In this document: positions 6,613 through 13,993 of the stretch, piece after piece
Layout of the letters: every line of letters starts with the position of its first letter
Numbering within the stretch: position 1 is the first letter of the stretch
Origin: Euryarchaeota archaeon UBA169
GTDB taxonomy: Archaea > Thermoplasmatota > Poseidoniia > MGIII > CG-Epi1
Direction: 5' to 3'
Assembly: GCA_002497685.1 (NCBI GenBank)
Contig: DAEH01000056.1
Coordinates: forward strand, 35,265 to 52,355
DNA length: 17,091 nucleotides
Notes under the pieces: model-generated
Seen by the model: only the letters and a program-made list of their open reading frames with translations
The model's database searches: none
Told to the model about the DNA's origin: nothing
Program-made: the position numbers and the translations under genes

Positions 6613-7783
6613 GAACCTTGTATCAAGTAAATTAATGCGTAGGGTAAGAGATTCTATACACGATTACATCGACTTAGATAATTTAGAGTCATCTTTAGTC
6701 GATACTGAACCCTACCAAAGGTTACGGTGGATTAAGCAATTAGGCTCGGCCAATTTAGTATACCCTGGTGCTAATCATACAAGACTTGAACATAGTATAG
6801 GAGTTAGTCATTTGGCAAAGCAGATGGCTATCCAGTCAGGAGTTCCTGATGATGAAATACACCTAGTTTCGATTGCAGCTTTACTTCATGATTTAGGCCA
6901 TTCTCCATATTCACATTTAGCAGATGAGTTGCCATTTGGTAAAGATCATGTTGATGTAACTCAAGACATAATTAAAGATAGTCAAATATCGGATATTTTC
7001 CATAAGAAAGGTATAGACATTAATGAGATATGTAATTTGATTAAAGGCAATCATAGATACGGTTCACTGATTTCAGGAGATATAGATGCAGATAGGCTAG
7101 ACTATCTTATGAGAGATTCACATTATACTGGTGTTAAGACGGGAGTAGATACTGGAAGATTAATCACAAAAATGTCATTTGCAGATAATGATTTGGCAAT
7201 TGGAGAAAGTGGTTTGCCAGTTGTCGAAACTTTCCTGACGTCAAGGTCGATTATGTTTCCAACAGTTTATTTCCATCCTTTTTCAAGGGGGGCTGAATTA
7301 ATGTTAGCAAGGGCAACGAAGTCTGCAATAGATAAGGCCAATTTTTCATACGAATCTTTTATTTCCTACACCGATCATAAATTTCTCTCAGAATTAAATC
7401 TAGCTGGCGGTCTTTCGAGAGAATTAGTTAATAATTTTGAAACTAGAAAAATAAGTAAAAGAGTAGTCAGTATTACCAAGGATAAAACTGAAGAAATGGG
7501 CATCACTAAATCAGATATTGATAATTTAGAATCTGCAATTGCTGGAAAATTAGACATTAATGCAACAGAGATATTTATGGATCTACCGCCTCTCAAAGTA
7601 GTCCCAACAATGAAAGTTAAAATTATTAAGGAAGACGGAACATTAGATTATGCCATCAACATGTCTACTATAACAAAAAGTCTATACGAGGCTCAGTTTG
7701 ACCATTGGAGATGTCGAATTTATGCACCTCCCGATTTAGCAGAGGAAGCTTCGAAAGTTGCAAAAAAGGAGTTAGGAATTTAA
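6611..7783 (+). CDS. HD-domain phosphohydrolase (SAMHD1/dGTPase-like)
   Basis: Metal-dependent phosphohydrolase of the HD superfamily, 390 residues from this start. The metal ligands follow the dNTPase/SAMHD1 pattern: His61 in HTRLEHSIGV, His93-Asp94 in LLHDLGHSPYSH, and Asp161 in DIDADRLDYLMRDSHYTG. The N-terminal IHDYIDLDNLESSLVDTEPYQRLRWIKQLG region is also typical of this group. The first residues MNLVSSKL are not part of the usual family start. The second ATG at 6635 (residue 9, MRRVRDSIHDYIDL) matches homologues and a possible TATA box better, so the true protein may be 382 residues. Likely substrates are dNTPs or related nucleotides, but many archaeal members are untested. Its TAA is followed directly by the ATG of the next gene. 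Confidence 0.88.
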   Translation: MNLVSSKLMRRVRDSIHDYIDLDNLESSLVDTEPYQRLRWIKQLGSANLVYPGANHTRLEHSIGVSHLAKQMAIQSGVPDDEIHLVSIAALLHDLGHSPYSHLADELPFGKDHVDVTQDIIKDSQISDIFHKKGIDINEICNLIKGNHRYGSLISGDIDADRLDYLMRDSHYTGVKTGVDTGRLITKMSFADNDLAIGESGLPVVETFLTSRSIMFPTVYFHPFSRGAELMLARATKSAIDKANFSYESFISYTDHKFLSELNLAGGLSRELVNNFETRKISKRVVSITKDKTEEMGITKSDIDNLESAIAGKLDINATEIFMDLPPLKVVPTMKVKIIKEDGTLDYAINMSTITKSLYEAQFDHWRCRIYAPPDLAEEASKVAKKELGI

Positions 7784-9364
7784 ATGTCTAAATCTATACA
7801 GAAATTTATTGAGAGCCTTAATTGGAGTGTATTAGATAGTAAGTGGGATGGGAATGCACATTTATTTTTTGTTGAAGAACCTGAAAATGTGGAAGAAAAA
7901 TTTGAGGAATTACGTTTATCACTTAAAGTAGCAACAACCTTTGGCACGGGTCGTCTATTTCCAATGTTAAGGCGAAGCGGTAATGAATTGATTTTAGTAA
8001 TTCTTCCTCAACCTTCTTTTGATTATTATGATAATAGAATTAATTTGTACTTACTTTTAGCTACTTTTTTCACTACAACTTGGGCTGGATCAATGTGGTG
8101 GGCATCATATGATGATTCTTCTATAATTGAAATGAGTTGGTGGTGGCTTAGGATTCTAGTAAGTCCTCAAATATTTTTTATGGGATTTCTTACTTTTTCT
8201 TTGCCCTTAATGTTAATTCTTGGAGCTCATGAGATGGGTCATTATTATTATGCAAAGAAGCATAACCTTGATGCCTCTTTGCCTTTTTTCTTACCAATGC
8301 CCCCAATGATATTTCCATTCGGGACAATGGGTGCATTTATTTCAATAAGAGAGCCAATACCTAATAGAAAAGCTCTGTTAGATGTTGGTGCAAGTGGCCC
8401 TATTGCAGGCCTTTTAGTTGCCATTCCTGTTACTCTTCTTGGATTTTGGTTAACTGAAGTAAATGCAGTTTCAGTACCTGTTGATTCAGGTGATTCATTA
8501 TTTTTAGGTTCATCGTTTTTCTTTGAATTATTATTTTCAATTTCAGAAAATTTGAATCCTTCAACAGGAGATTATTTGTCTCATCCGGTAGTTCTTGCGG
8601 GTTGGACTGGTTTTTTTGTTACTGCCTTAAATCTTATGCCTGCAGGACAACTTGATGGTGGACATATTGCAAGATCTCTTCTCGGGCCGAAGGCTAATGT
8701 CTTATCTTTTGTTGTAATCATATTACTTGTTTTTATGACGTTTTACGGAATTCCTGGTTTTGGACCTCCATATATGGGTTGGGCAATTTATGCACTTTTG
8801 ATTTACTTCTTAGGAACATATCACCCACCCCCTTCAGAAGAAATATCTTCTTTAGGTTCGTCTAGAGTAATTGTAGGTCTAATTACGGCGTTAATATTAT
8901 TCACAACTTTTACACCATCGCCGATATTTACAGTAGATTCTCCATTTTCTTTAGACATTGATTCAGAGGATAAAGATTTTTATCATAATTCAGGAGAGAC
9001 AAACTCTACTACCATACAAATTTTAAATAATGGTCAAGAAGAAGGATGGGAAAACCTTTCAATAAGTTTAGATGACGTAGACAACGTCACGTTTTCAATT
9101 ACTGTAAATTTCGTCAATATATCTACAGAAACAGCTGGAATAAATAAGACTTCAGATGATTTCAAAAGATATGTTTTTTATGATTATGAAAATAATAATA
9201 CATATTTGAATTTATCATCAGGCGATTCAGTAAACTTAACCTTAACAATTAAAACATTAGATAATTCTACATTTGAAGACACAAGTTTTGCTTTGAAGGT
9301 AAAAAGTCGGACAGAAGATGTTTATACTTCAACCTTTCATTTGTATAACAGAGATAAACAATAA
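7784..9364 (+). CDS. Site-2-protease-family membrane metalloprotease with glycosylatable outer domain
   Basis: Intramembrane zinc protease of peptidase family M50, 526 residues. An N-terminal soluble domain of about 85 residues (ending near QPSFDYYDNR) resembles that of EGY-type and archaeal S2Ps. About seven membrane helices lie between 86 and 380. The active site is HEMGH (His149, Glu150, His153), with Asp291 in NLMPAGQLDGGH as the third metal ligand. GTMGAFISIREPIPNRKALLDV (180-201) is the conserved loop after the active site. After the last helix, residues 385-526 form a beta-rich hydrophilic domain with nine N-x-S/T sequons (407, 424, 434, 445, 454, 471, 476, 484, 494), presumably outside the cell. 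The ATG abuts the stop of the HD gene, and the stop overlaps the dihydroorotase ATG. The substrate is unknown. Confidence 0.9.
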   Translation: MSKSIQKFIESLNWSVLDSKWDGNAHLFFVEEPENVEEKFEELRLSLKVATTFGTGRLFPMLRRSGNELILVILPQPSFDYYDNRINLYLLLATFFTTTWAGSMWWASYDDSSIIEMSWWWLRILVSPQIFFMGFLTFSLPLMLILGAHEMGHYYYAKKHNLDASLPFFLPMPPMIFPFGTMGAFISIREPIPNRKALLDVGASGPIAGLLVAIPVTLLGFWLTEVNAVSVPVDSGDSLFLGSSFFFELLFSISENLNPSTGDYLSHPVVLAGWTGFFVTALNLMPAGQLDGGHIARSLLGPKANVLSFVVIILLVFMTFYGIPGFGPPYMGWAIYALLIYFLGTYHPPPSEEISSLGSSRVIVGLITALILFTTFTPSPIFTVDSPFSLDIDSEDKDFYHNSGETNSTTIQILNNGQEEGWENLSISLDDVDNVTFSITVNFVNISTETAGINKTSDDFKRYVFYDYENNNTYLNLSSGDSVNLTLTIKTLDNSTFEDTSFALKVKSRTEDVYTSTFHLYNRDKQ

Positions 9365-10581
9365 TGTCAGTTTTCGAAGGTAGAGCATGGATTTCAAAGC
9401 AAGGTTTAGTTGATGTTTCCATAGAGGTAGATAATGGCTATATTTCTTCCGTCAAAAAGACTAACTTAGAGCCAAAAAAGGAAAAAGCTAGAGGTTTAAT
9501 TTTACCTGGAGCTCTAGATATGCACGTTCATTTTAGAGATCCAGGATATTCTCACAAAGAAGATTGGCAGACAGGTTCAGAATCTGCAGCTTGTGGAGGA
9601 GTTACAGCAGTAGTAGATATGCCTAATACGAATCCTTTTACTTCAAATCTTTCTTTATTCAAAGAAAAAGAACAAATTGCTAAGGAAAAATCAGTAGTTG
9701 ATTTTGGTATTGGAGTTAACGTCGAAGAACATTTAACTGAACAGGATTGGTTTAGCACTATACCTTCAGCTTTTTGGAAATTATACCCCTACGGAATATC
9801 GTCTGAGGATTATTTCAGACTTGCTAAAGAAGTATTAGATAAGACGAATAAACCTTTAGTGATTCACTGTGAACATCCAGATTATATGCATAATAATCCT
9901 CTTGAAAAGCTATCAGACCATACTAATAATCGTTTAGTTGCTGAAGAAAAATGCCTTTCAGCAATGCCATCCTCAGAATATTTACACGTTGCACATTTAT
10001 CAACTTCTAATGGTCTAAATAATCTTCCAGCTTTATCTTCCACAGAAGTTTGCCCACACCATCTTTTATTAAATTTAGATAATTGTAGTTCTCTCGATTG
10101 TAAAGTAGACCCCCCTTTACGTAATGTGTCTGACAACAATAATCTTTATGATGCTTATAGACAAGGTAAAATCCCAATTTTGGCAAGTGATCATGCGCCA
10201 CATACTATTGAAGAGAAAAGATCAGATACTCCACCATCAGGGATGCCTGGTGTAGAGACAATGGTACCTTTAATGTTGCAAGAAGTCGTTGAGAAGCGTT
10301 TAGATTTGAGTAGATTAGTAAATAGTATGTCTGAGGCTCCAGCTGAAAGGCTTGGTTTGAATCGCGGTCGGATAGAAAAAGGACAACCTGCAGATTTTAT
10401 GTTTGTGGATTTGGTTGATTCAGAAAAAATAGATGTAGATAGTTTGCATTCAAGATCTAATTGGTCACCTTTTGAAGGATGGGAAGCAATTTTCCCTTAT
10501 AAAGTATTTAGAAGAGGAGAATTAATTTCTGAGAACTCAGAAGTTGTTTCCAAAGGAGGAGGGTTAAATCTTTTTGACTAG
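9364..10581 (+). CDS. pyrC: Dihydroorotase
   Basis: Third step of pyrimidine synthesis: reversible cyclisation of carbamoyl-aspartate to dihydroorotate in the cytoplasm. 405 residues, amidohydrolase fold. Metal ligands are visible: His54 and His56 in DMHVHFRDPG, Lys139 in FWKLYPYG (the position of the carboxylated lysine in CAD-type enzymes), His168 in VIHCEH, His211 in HVAHLST, and Asp276 in SDHAPH. DMPNTNP (85-91) and PPSGMPGVETMVPL (290-303) are further family signatures. The small beta-sandwich is formed by the N-terminal 45 residues and the C-terminus (GRIEKGQPADFMFVDL and after). The start overlaps the protease stop (TAATG), so it is translated from the HD-protease transcript. No other pyrimidine gene is in view. 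A T5 run just after the stop could end the transcript. Confidence 0.95.
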   Translation: MSVFEGRAWISKQGLVDVSIEVDNGYISSVKKTNLEPKKEKARGLILPGALDMHVHFRDPGYSHKEDWQTGSESAACGGVTAVVDMPNTNPFTSNLSLFKEKEQIAKEKSVVDFGIGVNVEEHLTEQDWFSTIPSAFWKLYPYGISSEDYFRLAKEVLDKTNKPLVIHCEHPDYMHNNPLEKLSDHTNNRLVAEEKCLSAMPSSEYLHVAHLSTSNGLNNLPALSSTEVCPHHLLLNLDNCSSLDCKVDPPLRNVSDNNNLYDAYRQGKIPILASDHAPHTIEEKRSDTPPSGMPGVETMVPLMLQEVVEKRLDLSRLVNSMSEAPAERLGLNRGRIEKGQPADFMFVDLVDSEKIDVDSLHSRSNWSPFEGWEAIFPYKVFRRGELISENSEVVSKGGGLNLFD

Positions 10582-10598
10582 TATTTTTCTAACAAAAC

Positions 10599-10606
10599 TT
10601 TAATAT
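10599..10606 (+). promoter_or_regulatory. TATA box for the secreted 714-residue protein, leaderless spacing
   Basis: TTTAATAT centred about 27 bases before the ATG at 10630, in the 48-base gap after dihydroorotase. There is no purine-rich Shine-Dalgarno before the ATG (the bases are ACATACA). Distance and composition fit a leaderless transcript starting at the initiation codon. Confidence 0.6.
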
Positions 10607-10629
10607 TGTCATTAATTTAATAACATACA

Positions 10630-12774
10630 ATGCGAGGTCTTGGCTATTCTTTACTTTTGTTCGGTTTTTCAGTATTATTGATTTCAGTTCCAGCCGATGC
10701 TGAGAAATATAGCAACACAGAATTTTTCTTAGCTAAATCTGGAATAGGTGATACTTATGATTTATCAATAGAAGAACCTTCAGAAGCGACACCTAAATAC
10801 TGGAAATGTAGAGATGACCCTAACCAGGCTAACACATTCTATCCTTTAGTTTCATGGGAAACTAATATGGGCGGTCCACTAGAATTAGGAGATTCTTATA
10901 GTTACAGTTTTTGGGTAGAATCAACAAATGTTCAAGAAATTAGTTTTAGAACAACATTGTATATTCGTACACAGGAAGGATTTAATAATTTATCAGTAGA
11001 TGAAGTCACTGAAACCTCAGGTTTTGGTTCTTTTTTATCAGAAAATTACACGCTTGAATTAGAAGACTCAAGTATTGACAAAAGTTTATTTCCTGATGGA
11101 GTTCCTGCATACACTACCCTTGGATTAAAATTAGAAACAAGTGTTACTTGGGCTCCAGATACAGAGAATAGAACAGTTTGGGTTAAAGCAGCCCATTCGG
11201 ATTTTCTTTCATCCTTTGTATTAGATTTCAAACACATAAATATTGAAAATGATGATTATTATTTTGATAATGAAAGAGTTGAGGCTATCGATGAGGATTC
11301 TTTATTTATCAAAGTAAATGTAACAAATGCATTAGGTGCAGATAACTTTGATAGTTCTTCTGCAGAAATAAAAATTGAAGGAGTGAGTGGCGGTGGGAAA
11401 TTTAAGGGTTCTATACAATTAAAAGATAAGCACACTTATGCTAAATATATTCAAGGAAAATGGTGGTATCAGGAAGATAATGGAATTACTACTGGAAATT
11501 ATGTCATAGAATTCACATTAAAAGATAACTTCGGCAATATTTGGACCTCATCTTTCTCTTATTACTTGGAAGTTGATCAGTATGGTCTTCAAATTGAATT
11601 TGATGAAGGTAATAGCGCTAATGGTCAATTGCCTAGGGGTGGAAAAACTGATTATTCATTTAAGATATTAAACACAGGTAACACTCGTGATATATTTTTG
11701 ATAACGATAGACGATTCCAATCTTCCATCAGGTTGGGATATTAGTCTTCAATCAGACTCATCTGTAGACCTCCAAATGAGTCAATCCTCTTATGTTCAAA
11801 TTAGAGTTGAAGCTCCAGTTTCAGCAAAAGGAGGTTCCTCCGAAAGCGTGAAAGTTACAATTACATCTTCAGGAAATGAGAATATTTTTGAAGAAGTTGA
11901 TTTAGACACAACGGTAAGAACATATAGCGTGGTATTTCTTTCAGTTCCAGAAAAAATAAGCATTGATCCTGAGGAACTTGACATTGATGGTTATTATACC
12001 TTTCAAATTAATTTAAGAAATACAGGTAGCGATAAAGATACGTTTGAGTTGGGAGTTACTACATCAAGAAGTGATTGGACAATACGCGTAGAGGTTCAAG
12101 GGAATGATATTTCAGCAGTTACAATTGACAAATCGCAATCAATTGCAGTGGACATAGTTGTAAGGCCAGTTAACTATGAAGATAGTTTAGGAGAAGAAGT
12201 AACTTTTCTAATGACTGCAGATTCAATTTCACCAGGTGACGGTTCAGCTACAATAAGTTCAGAAATAGTAGTAGATGTTCCTGTAGAGAAAATTTCAGAT
12301 TTGTCTATCAGTATTGATGAAGTGATGATAAATAACAAACCTATTTCAATATTACAATCGCAAGATCTTCAAGAAGGAATGCCGATAGTTATTCAGTTAA
12401 CGGTTAACAATAATGGAGGTAAAAGTACCGGACTTTTCGGAGTAACATTATATGAAGGATCTAGAATCGTTGATGAATTTGTTGTTGAACAAGGTATAAG
12501 CGGTTTTGGCTCAGCCCCCGTTATTTTGAATTGGGAAGCGCCTTCAGAAGGTCTTAAAACACTCAAAGTATATGTTGATTTTAAGCAGCAAACGGATGAA
12601 TCAAATAGTAGAAGAGCAGATAATACATTAACATTACCTATTACAATAAGTGAGAAAACTTCATCAGAGGGAGGTGGCGACGATAGTGAAGACTCGTTGC
12701 TTTTTGGTCCTAATTTATTATTAACTGCCAGTATCTTATCTTTAATCTCAGTCATTAATAGGCGTAAAAACTAG
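10630..12774 (+). CDS. Secreted, membrane-anchored beta-sandwich protein (NEW3/CARDB-like repeats)
   Basis: 714-residue surface protein of unknown role. Residues 1-24 are a signal peptide (hydrophobic LLLFGFSVLLISV, cut probably after PADA). Residues 30-315 are beta-rich and not assigned to a family. Two repeats follow that look like NEW3/NPCBM-associated or CARDB-type Ig-like domains: about 318-430 (with FKILNTGNTRDIFLITI and LPSGWDISL) and about 432-550 (with INLRNTGSDKDTFELGV and DWTIRV). A third, CARDB-like, lies at about 556-673 (LTVNNNGGKSTGLFGVTLYEG and NWEAPSEGLKTLKVYVD). A GGGDDSEDS linker, a hydrophobic helix (about 690-709) and RRKN close the protein, the layout of a C-terminal anchor or sorting tail. 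Only about four N-glycosylation sequons are seen. Likely an adhesin, binding or scaffold protein of the cell surface; no catalytic motif is recognised. Confidence 0.85.
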   Translation: MRGLGYSLLLFGFSVLLISVPADAEKYSNTEFFLAKSGIGDTYDLSIEEPSEATPKYWKCRDDPNQANTFYPLVSWETNMGGPLELGDSYSYSFWVESTNVQEISFRTTLYIRTQEGFNNLSVDEVTETSGFGSFLSENYTLELEDSSIDKSLFPDGVPAYTTLGLKLETSVTWAPDTENRTVWVKAAHSDFLSSFVLDFKHINIENDDYYFDNERVEAIDEDSLFIKVNVTNALGADNFDSSSAEIKIEGVSGGGKFKGSIQLKDKHTYAKYIQGKWWYQEDNGITTGNYVIEFTLKDNFGNIWTSSFSYYLEVDQYGLQIEFDEGNSANGQLPRGGKTDYSFKILNTGNTRDIFLITIDDSNLPSGWDISLQSDSSVDLQMSQSSYVQIRVEAPVSAKGGSSESVKVTITSSGNENIFEEVDLDTTVRTYSVVFLSVPEKISIDPEELDIDGYYTFQINLRNTGSDKDTFELGVTTSRSDWTIRVEVQGNDISAVTIDKSQSIAVDIVVRPVNYEDSLGEEVTFLMTADSISPGDGSATISSEIVVDVPVEKISDLSISIDEVMINNKPISILQSQDLQEGMPIVIQLTVNNNGGKSTGLFGVTLYEGSRIVDEFVVEQGISGFGSAPVILNWEAPSEGLKTLKVYVDFKQQTDESNSRRADNTLTLPITISEKTSSEGGGDDSEDSLLFGPNLLLTASILSLISVINRRKN

Positions 12775-12793
12775 TAATTTATAATTAACAAGA

Positions 12794-12801
12794 TTTTATA
12801 T
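12794..12801 (+). promoter_or_regulatory. Probable TATA box for the initiator tRNA gene
   Basis: TTTTATAT centred about 56 bases before the mature tRNA 5' end. Transcription would start about 30 bases upstream of the tRNA, leaving a short leader for RNase P. A second AT-rich element, GATATATT at 12833-12840, is too close to the tRNA to work at the usual distance. Confidence 0.4.
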
Positions 12802-12853
12802 CAAGCCTATTTTAGAGGTAAATCCGGAGTCCGATATATTCTAGTAATTACGT

Positions 12854-12931
12854 AGCGGGGTGGGGTAGCTAGGAAATCCCGTCGGGCTCATAACCCGGAG
12901 ATCGATGGTTCAAATCCATCCCCCGCTACCA
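12854..12931 (+). tRNA. Initiator tRNA-Met (CAU anticodon), CCA encoded
   Basis: A complete cloverleaf can be drawn. The acceptor stem is AGCGGGG (12854-12860) with CCCCGCT (12921-12927), followed by discriminator A and an encoded CCA (12929-12931). The anticodon loop is CTCATAA with anticodon CAT. The T arm is GATGG-TTCAAAT-CCATC. Two features identify it as the archaeal initiator rather than the elongator: the first pair is A1:U72, and the anticodon stem has three G:C pairs next to the loop (GGG/CCC). No intron is present. It lies 28 bases before archease, in a cluster of RNA-related genes. Confidence 0.95.
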
Positions 12932-12939
12932 TTTTATTA
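12932..12939 (+). promoter_or_regulatory. Possible TATA box for archease
   Basis: TTTTATTA immediately after the tRNA CCA, centred about 25 bases before the TTG start of archease. This is the leaderless distance. Alternatively archease is co-transcribed with the tRNA and released by tRNA 3' processing. A T4 run here could also serve as a weak tRNA terminator. Confidence 0.33.
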
Positions 12940-12959
12940 ACAAACTCTTTTGGAAGGTA

Positions 12960-13373
12960 TTGAGGAAAACCTTTGAACACACGGCAGATATCGGGATTGA
13001 AGTAGAATCTCCCAGCCTTTCAGAAGCTTTTGAGGAAGTATCCCTTAGCTTTTCAGAAATAATTACAGGTGGGGTTTTGCCTGGTGCGTCTATTTCTAAA
13101 AAAGTTAATTTAAAATCTGATGATTTAGGTTCTCTTTTAGTTGATTTTATGTCCTATCTAGTAGTATTGTTTGATACAGATTTTTTTATTACAGGTTCAG
13201 CTGAGTTGAAGATATCTAAAGAAAATCATTTTGTTGTAGAAGGAAAATTGTATGGGGAAACCTATGAACAAAAGAAGCATGGTTATGGTGTTGAAATAAA
13301 AGCAATATCTTACCATCAATTAATTGTTGAAGAGGGCCCTCCTGCACACTTAAGAGTAATTTTAGACCTTTAG
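12960..13373 (+). CDS. Archease
   Basis: 137-residue activator of the RNA ligase RtcB, which seals tRNA exon halves after intron removal; it speeds RtcB guanylylation. The N-terminus MRKTFEHTADIGIEVESPSL is the archease signature, with Asp10 the expected metal ligand. The middle shows DLGSLLVDFMSYLVVLFD (55-72), and near the C-terminus are IKAISYHQL (112-120) and the terminal ILDL with an acidic residue. Length is normal. The start is TTG at 12960: no ATG or GTG lies upstream in frame before the tRNA, and the resulting N-terminus matches the family. GGAAGGT sits only one base before the TTG, too close for a normal Shine-Dalgarno. RtcB itself is not in the window. Confidence 0.93.
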   Translation: MRKTFEHTADIGIEVESPSLSEAFEEVSLSFSEIITGGVLPGASISKKVNLKSDDLGSLLVDFMSYLVVLFDTDFFITGSAELKISKENHFVVEGKLYGETYEQKKHGYGVEIKAISYHQLIVEEGPPAHLRVILDL

Positions 13374-13406
13374 AAAAGTCTAAATCTATACGTTTATTCA
13401 TTGCAT

Positions 13407-13988
13407 ATGGTTCAATTAGCTGAGGCTTACTTTAACGGTAAAAAAGTTAAGCCAATTTGGAATGGAGGTAAATTTAGTTTACAAGATTCTAATATTGATT
13501 TTACTCCCTCTGAATCTGCTCATGCACAATTATTTTGGGATATGGGTGGAATAATTAAGAATAGACCATCAATTTACACATTATTGCCTAATCCTGATAA
13601 CAATGTATTGATAGATTCGGGCCTTATTTGGGGGGAAGATATAATCGATTTAATATTAGCAGATAGGGGAAAAGTTGTTTTACCATTAAGAAATTTGCAG
13701 GGTTTTAACGAATTAGATGATGCTTTAAATTTTGCAGACAATATAGCTATTGGGATAGATTGGTCAGATAAGATTGAAGCTTCACACCGTGATTTTAAGA
13801 TAGATATTGTCGATTTACTGCATCAATTAATAAAAAGAAATCAAGTTACAATTATATTTTACAGTCTGAATGGCGAATATCCTTACATCCCAGCAGGGAC
13901 ATCTTCTAATTTAGAATTATATTTGGCTTATTTGACTAATAAAAATATTCAGCCTTCATGGGCAAAAGAGGTCTTTCTATTTGAATAA
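13407..13988 (+). CDS. Unrecognised 193-residue protein between archease and TiaS
   Basis: I do not recognise this protein. The frame opens with TTG at 13401, but the ATG two codons later (MVQLAEAYFNGKKVKPIW) is the likelier start. It is soluble and mixed alpha/beta, with no signal peptide, no membrane helix and no cysteine cluster. Possible landmarks are PIWNGGKFSL (16-25), SESAHAQLFWDMGG (35-48), hydrophobic strands at 67-75 and 146-153 (VTIIFYSL), and PSWAKEVFLFE at the C-terminus. Base composition is like its neighbours, and the reading frame runs almost to TiaS, whose ATG follows 5 bases after the stop. It therefore belongs to the same transcription unit as TiaS and probably archease. 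A role in tRNA or RNA maturation is inference from context alone. Confidence 0.8.
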   Translation: MVQLAEAYFNGKKVKPIWNGGKFSLQDSNIDFTPSESAHAQLFWDMGGIIKNRPSIYTLLPNPDNNVLIDSGLIWGEDIIDLILADRGKVVLPLRNLQGFNELDDALNFADNIAIGIDWSDKIEASHRDFKIDIVDLLHQLIKRNQVTIIFYSLNGEYPYIPAGTSSNLELYLAYLTNKNIQPSWAKEVFLFE

Positions 13989-13993
13989 TTAGC

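Noticed and set aside
12833..12840. GATATATT as the tRNA promoter.
   Set aside because: Its centre is only about 17 bases before the tRNA 5' end, so transcription would start inside the tRNA. TTTTATAT at 12794-12801 fits better.
7786..13391. A 14-base identical string GTCTAAATCTATAC at 7786-7799 and 13378-13391.
   Set aside because: One is inside a start region and one in a gap. In an AT-rich window of this size one such match is expected by chance, and the flanks do not match.
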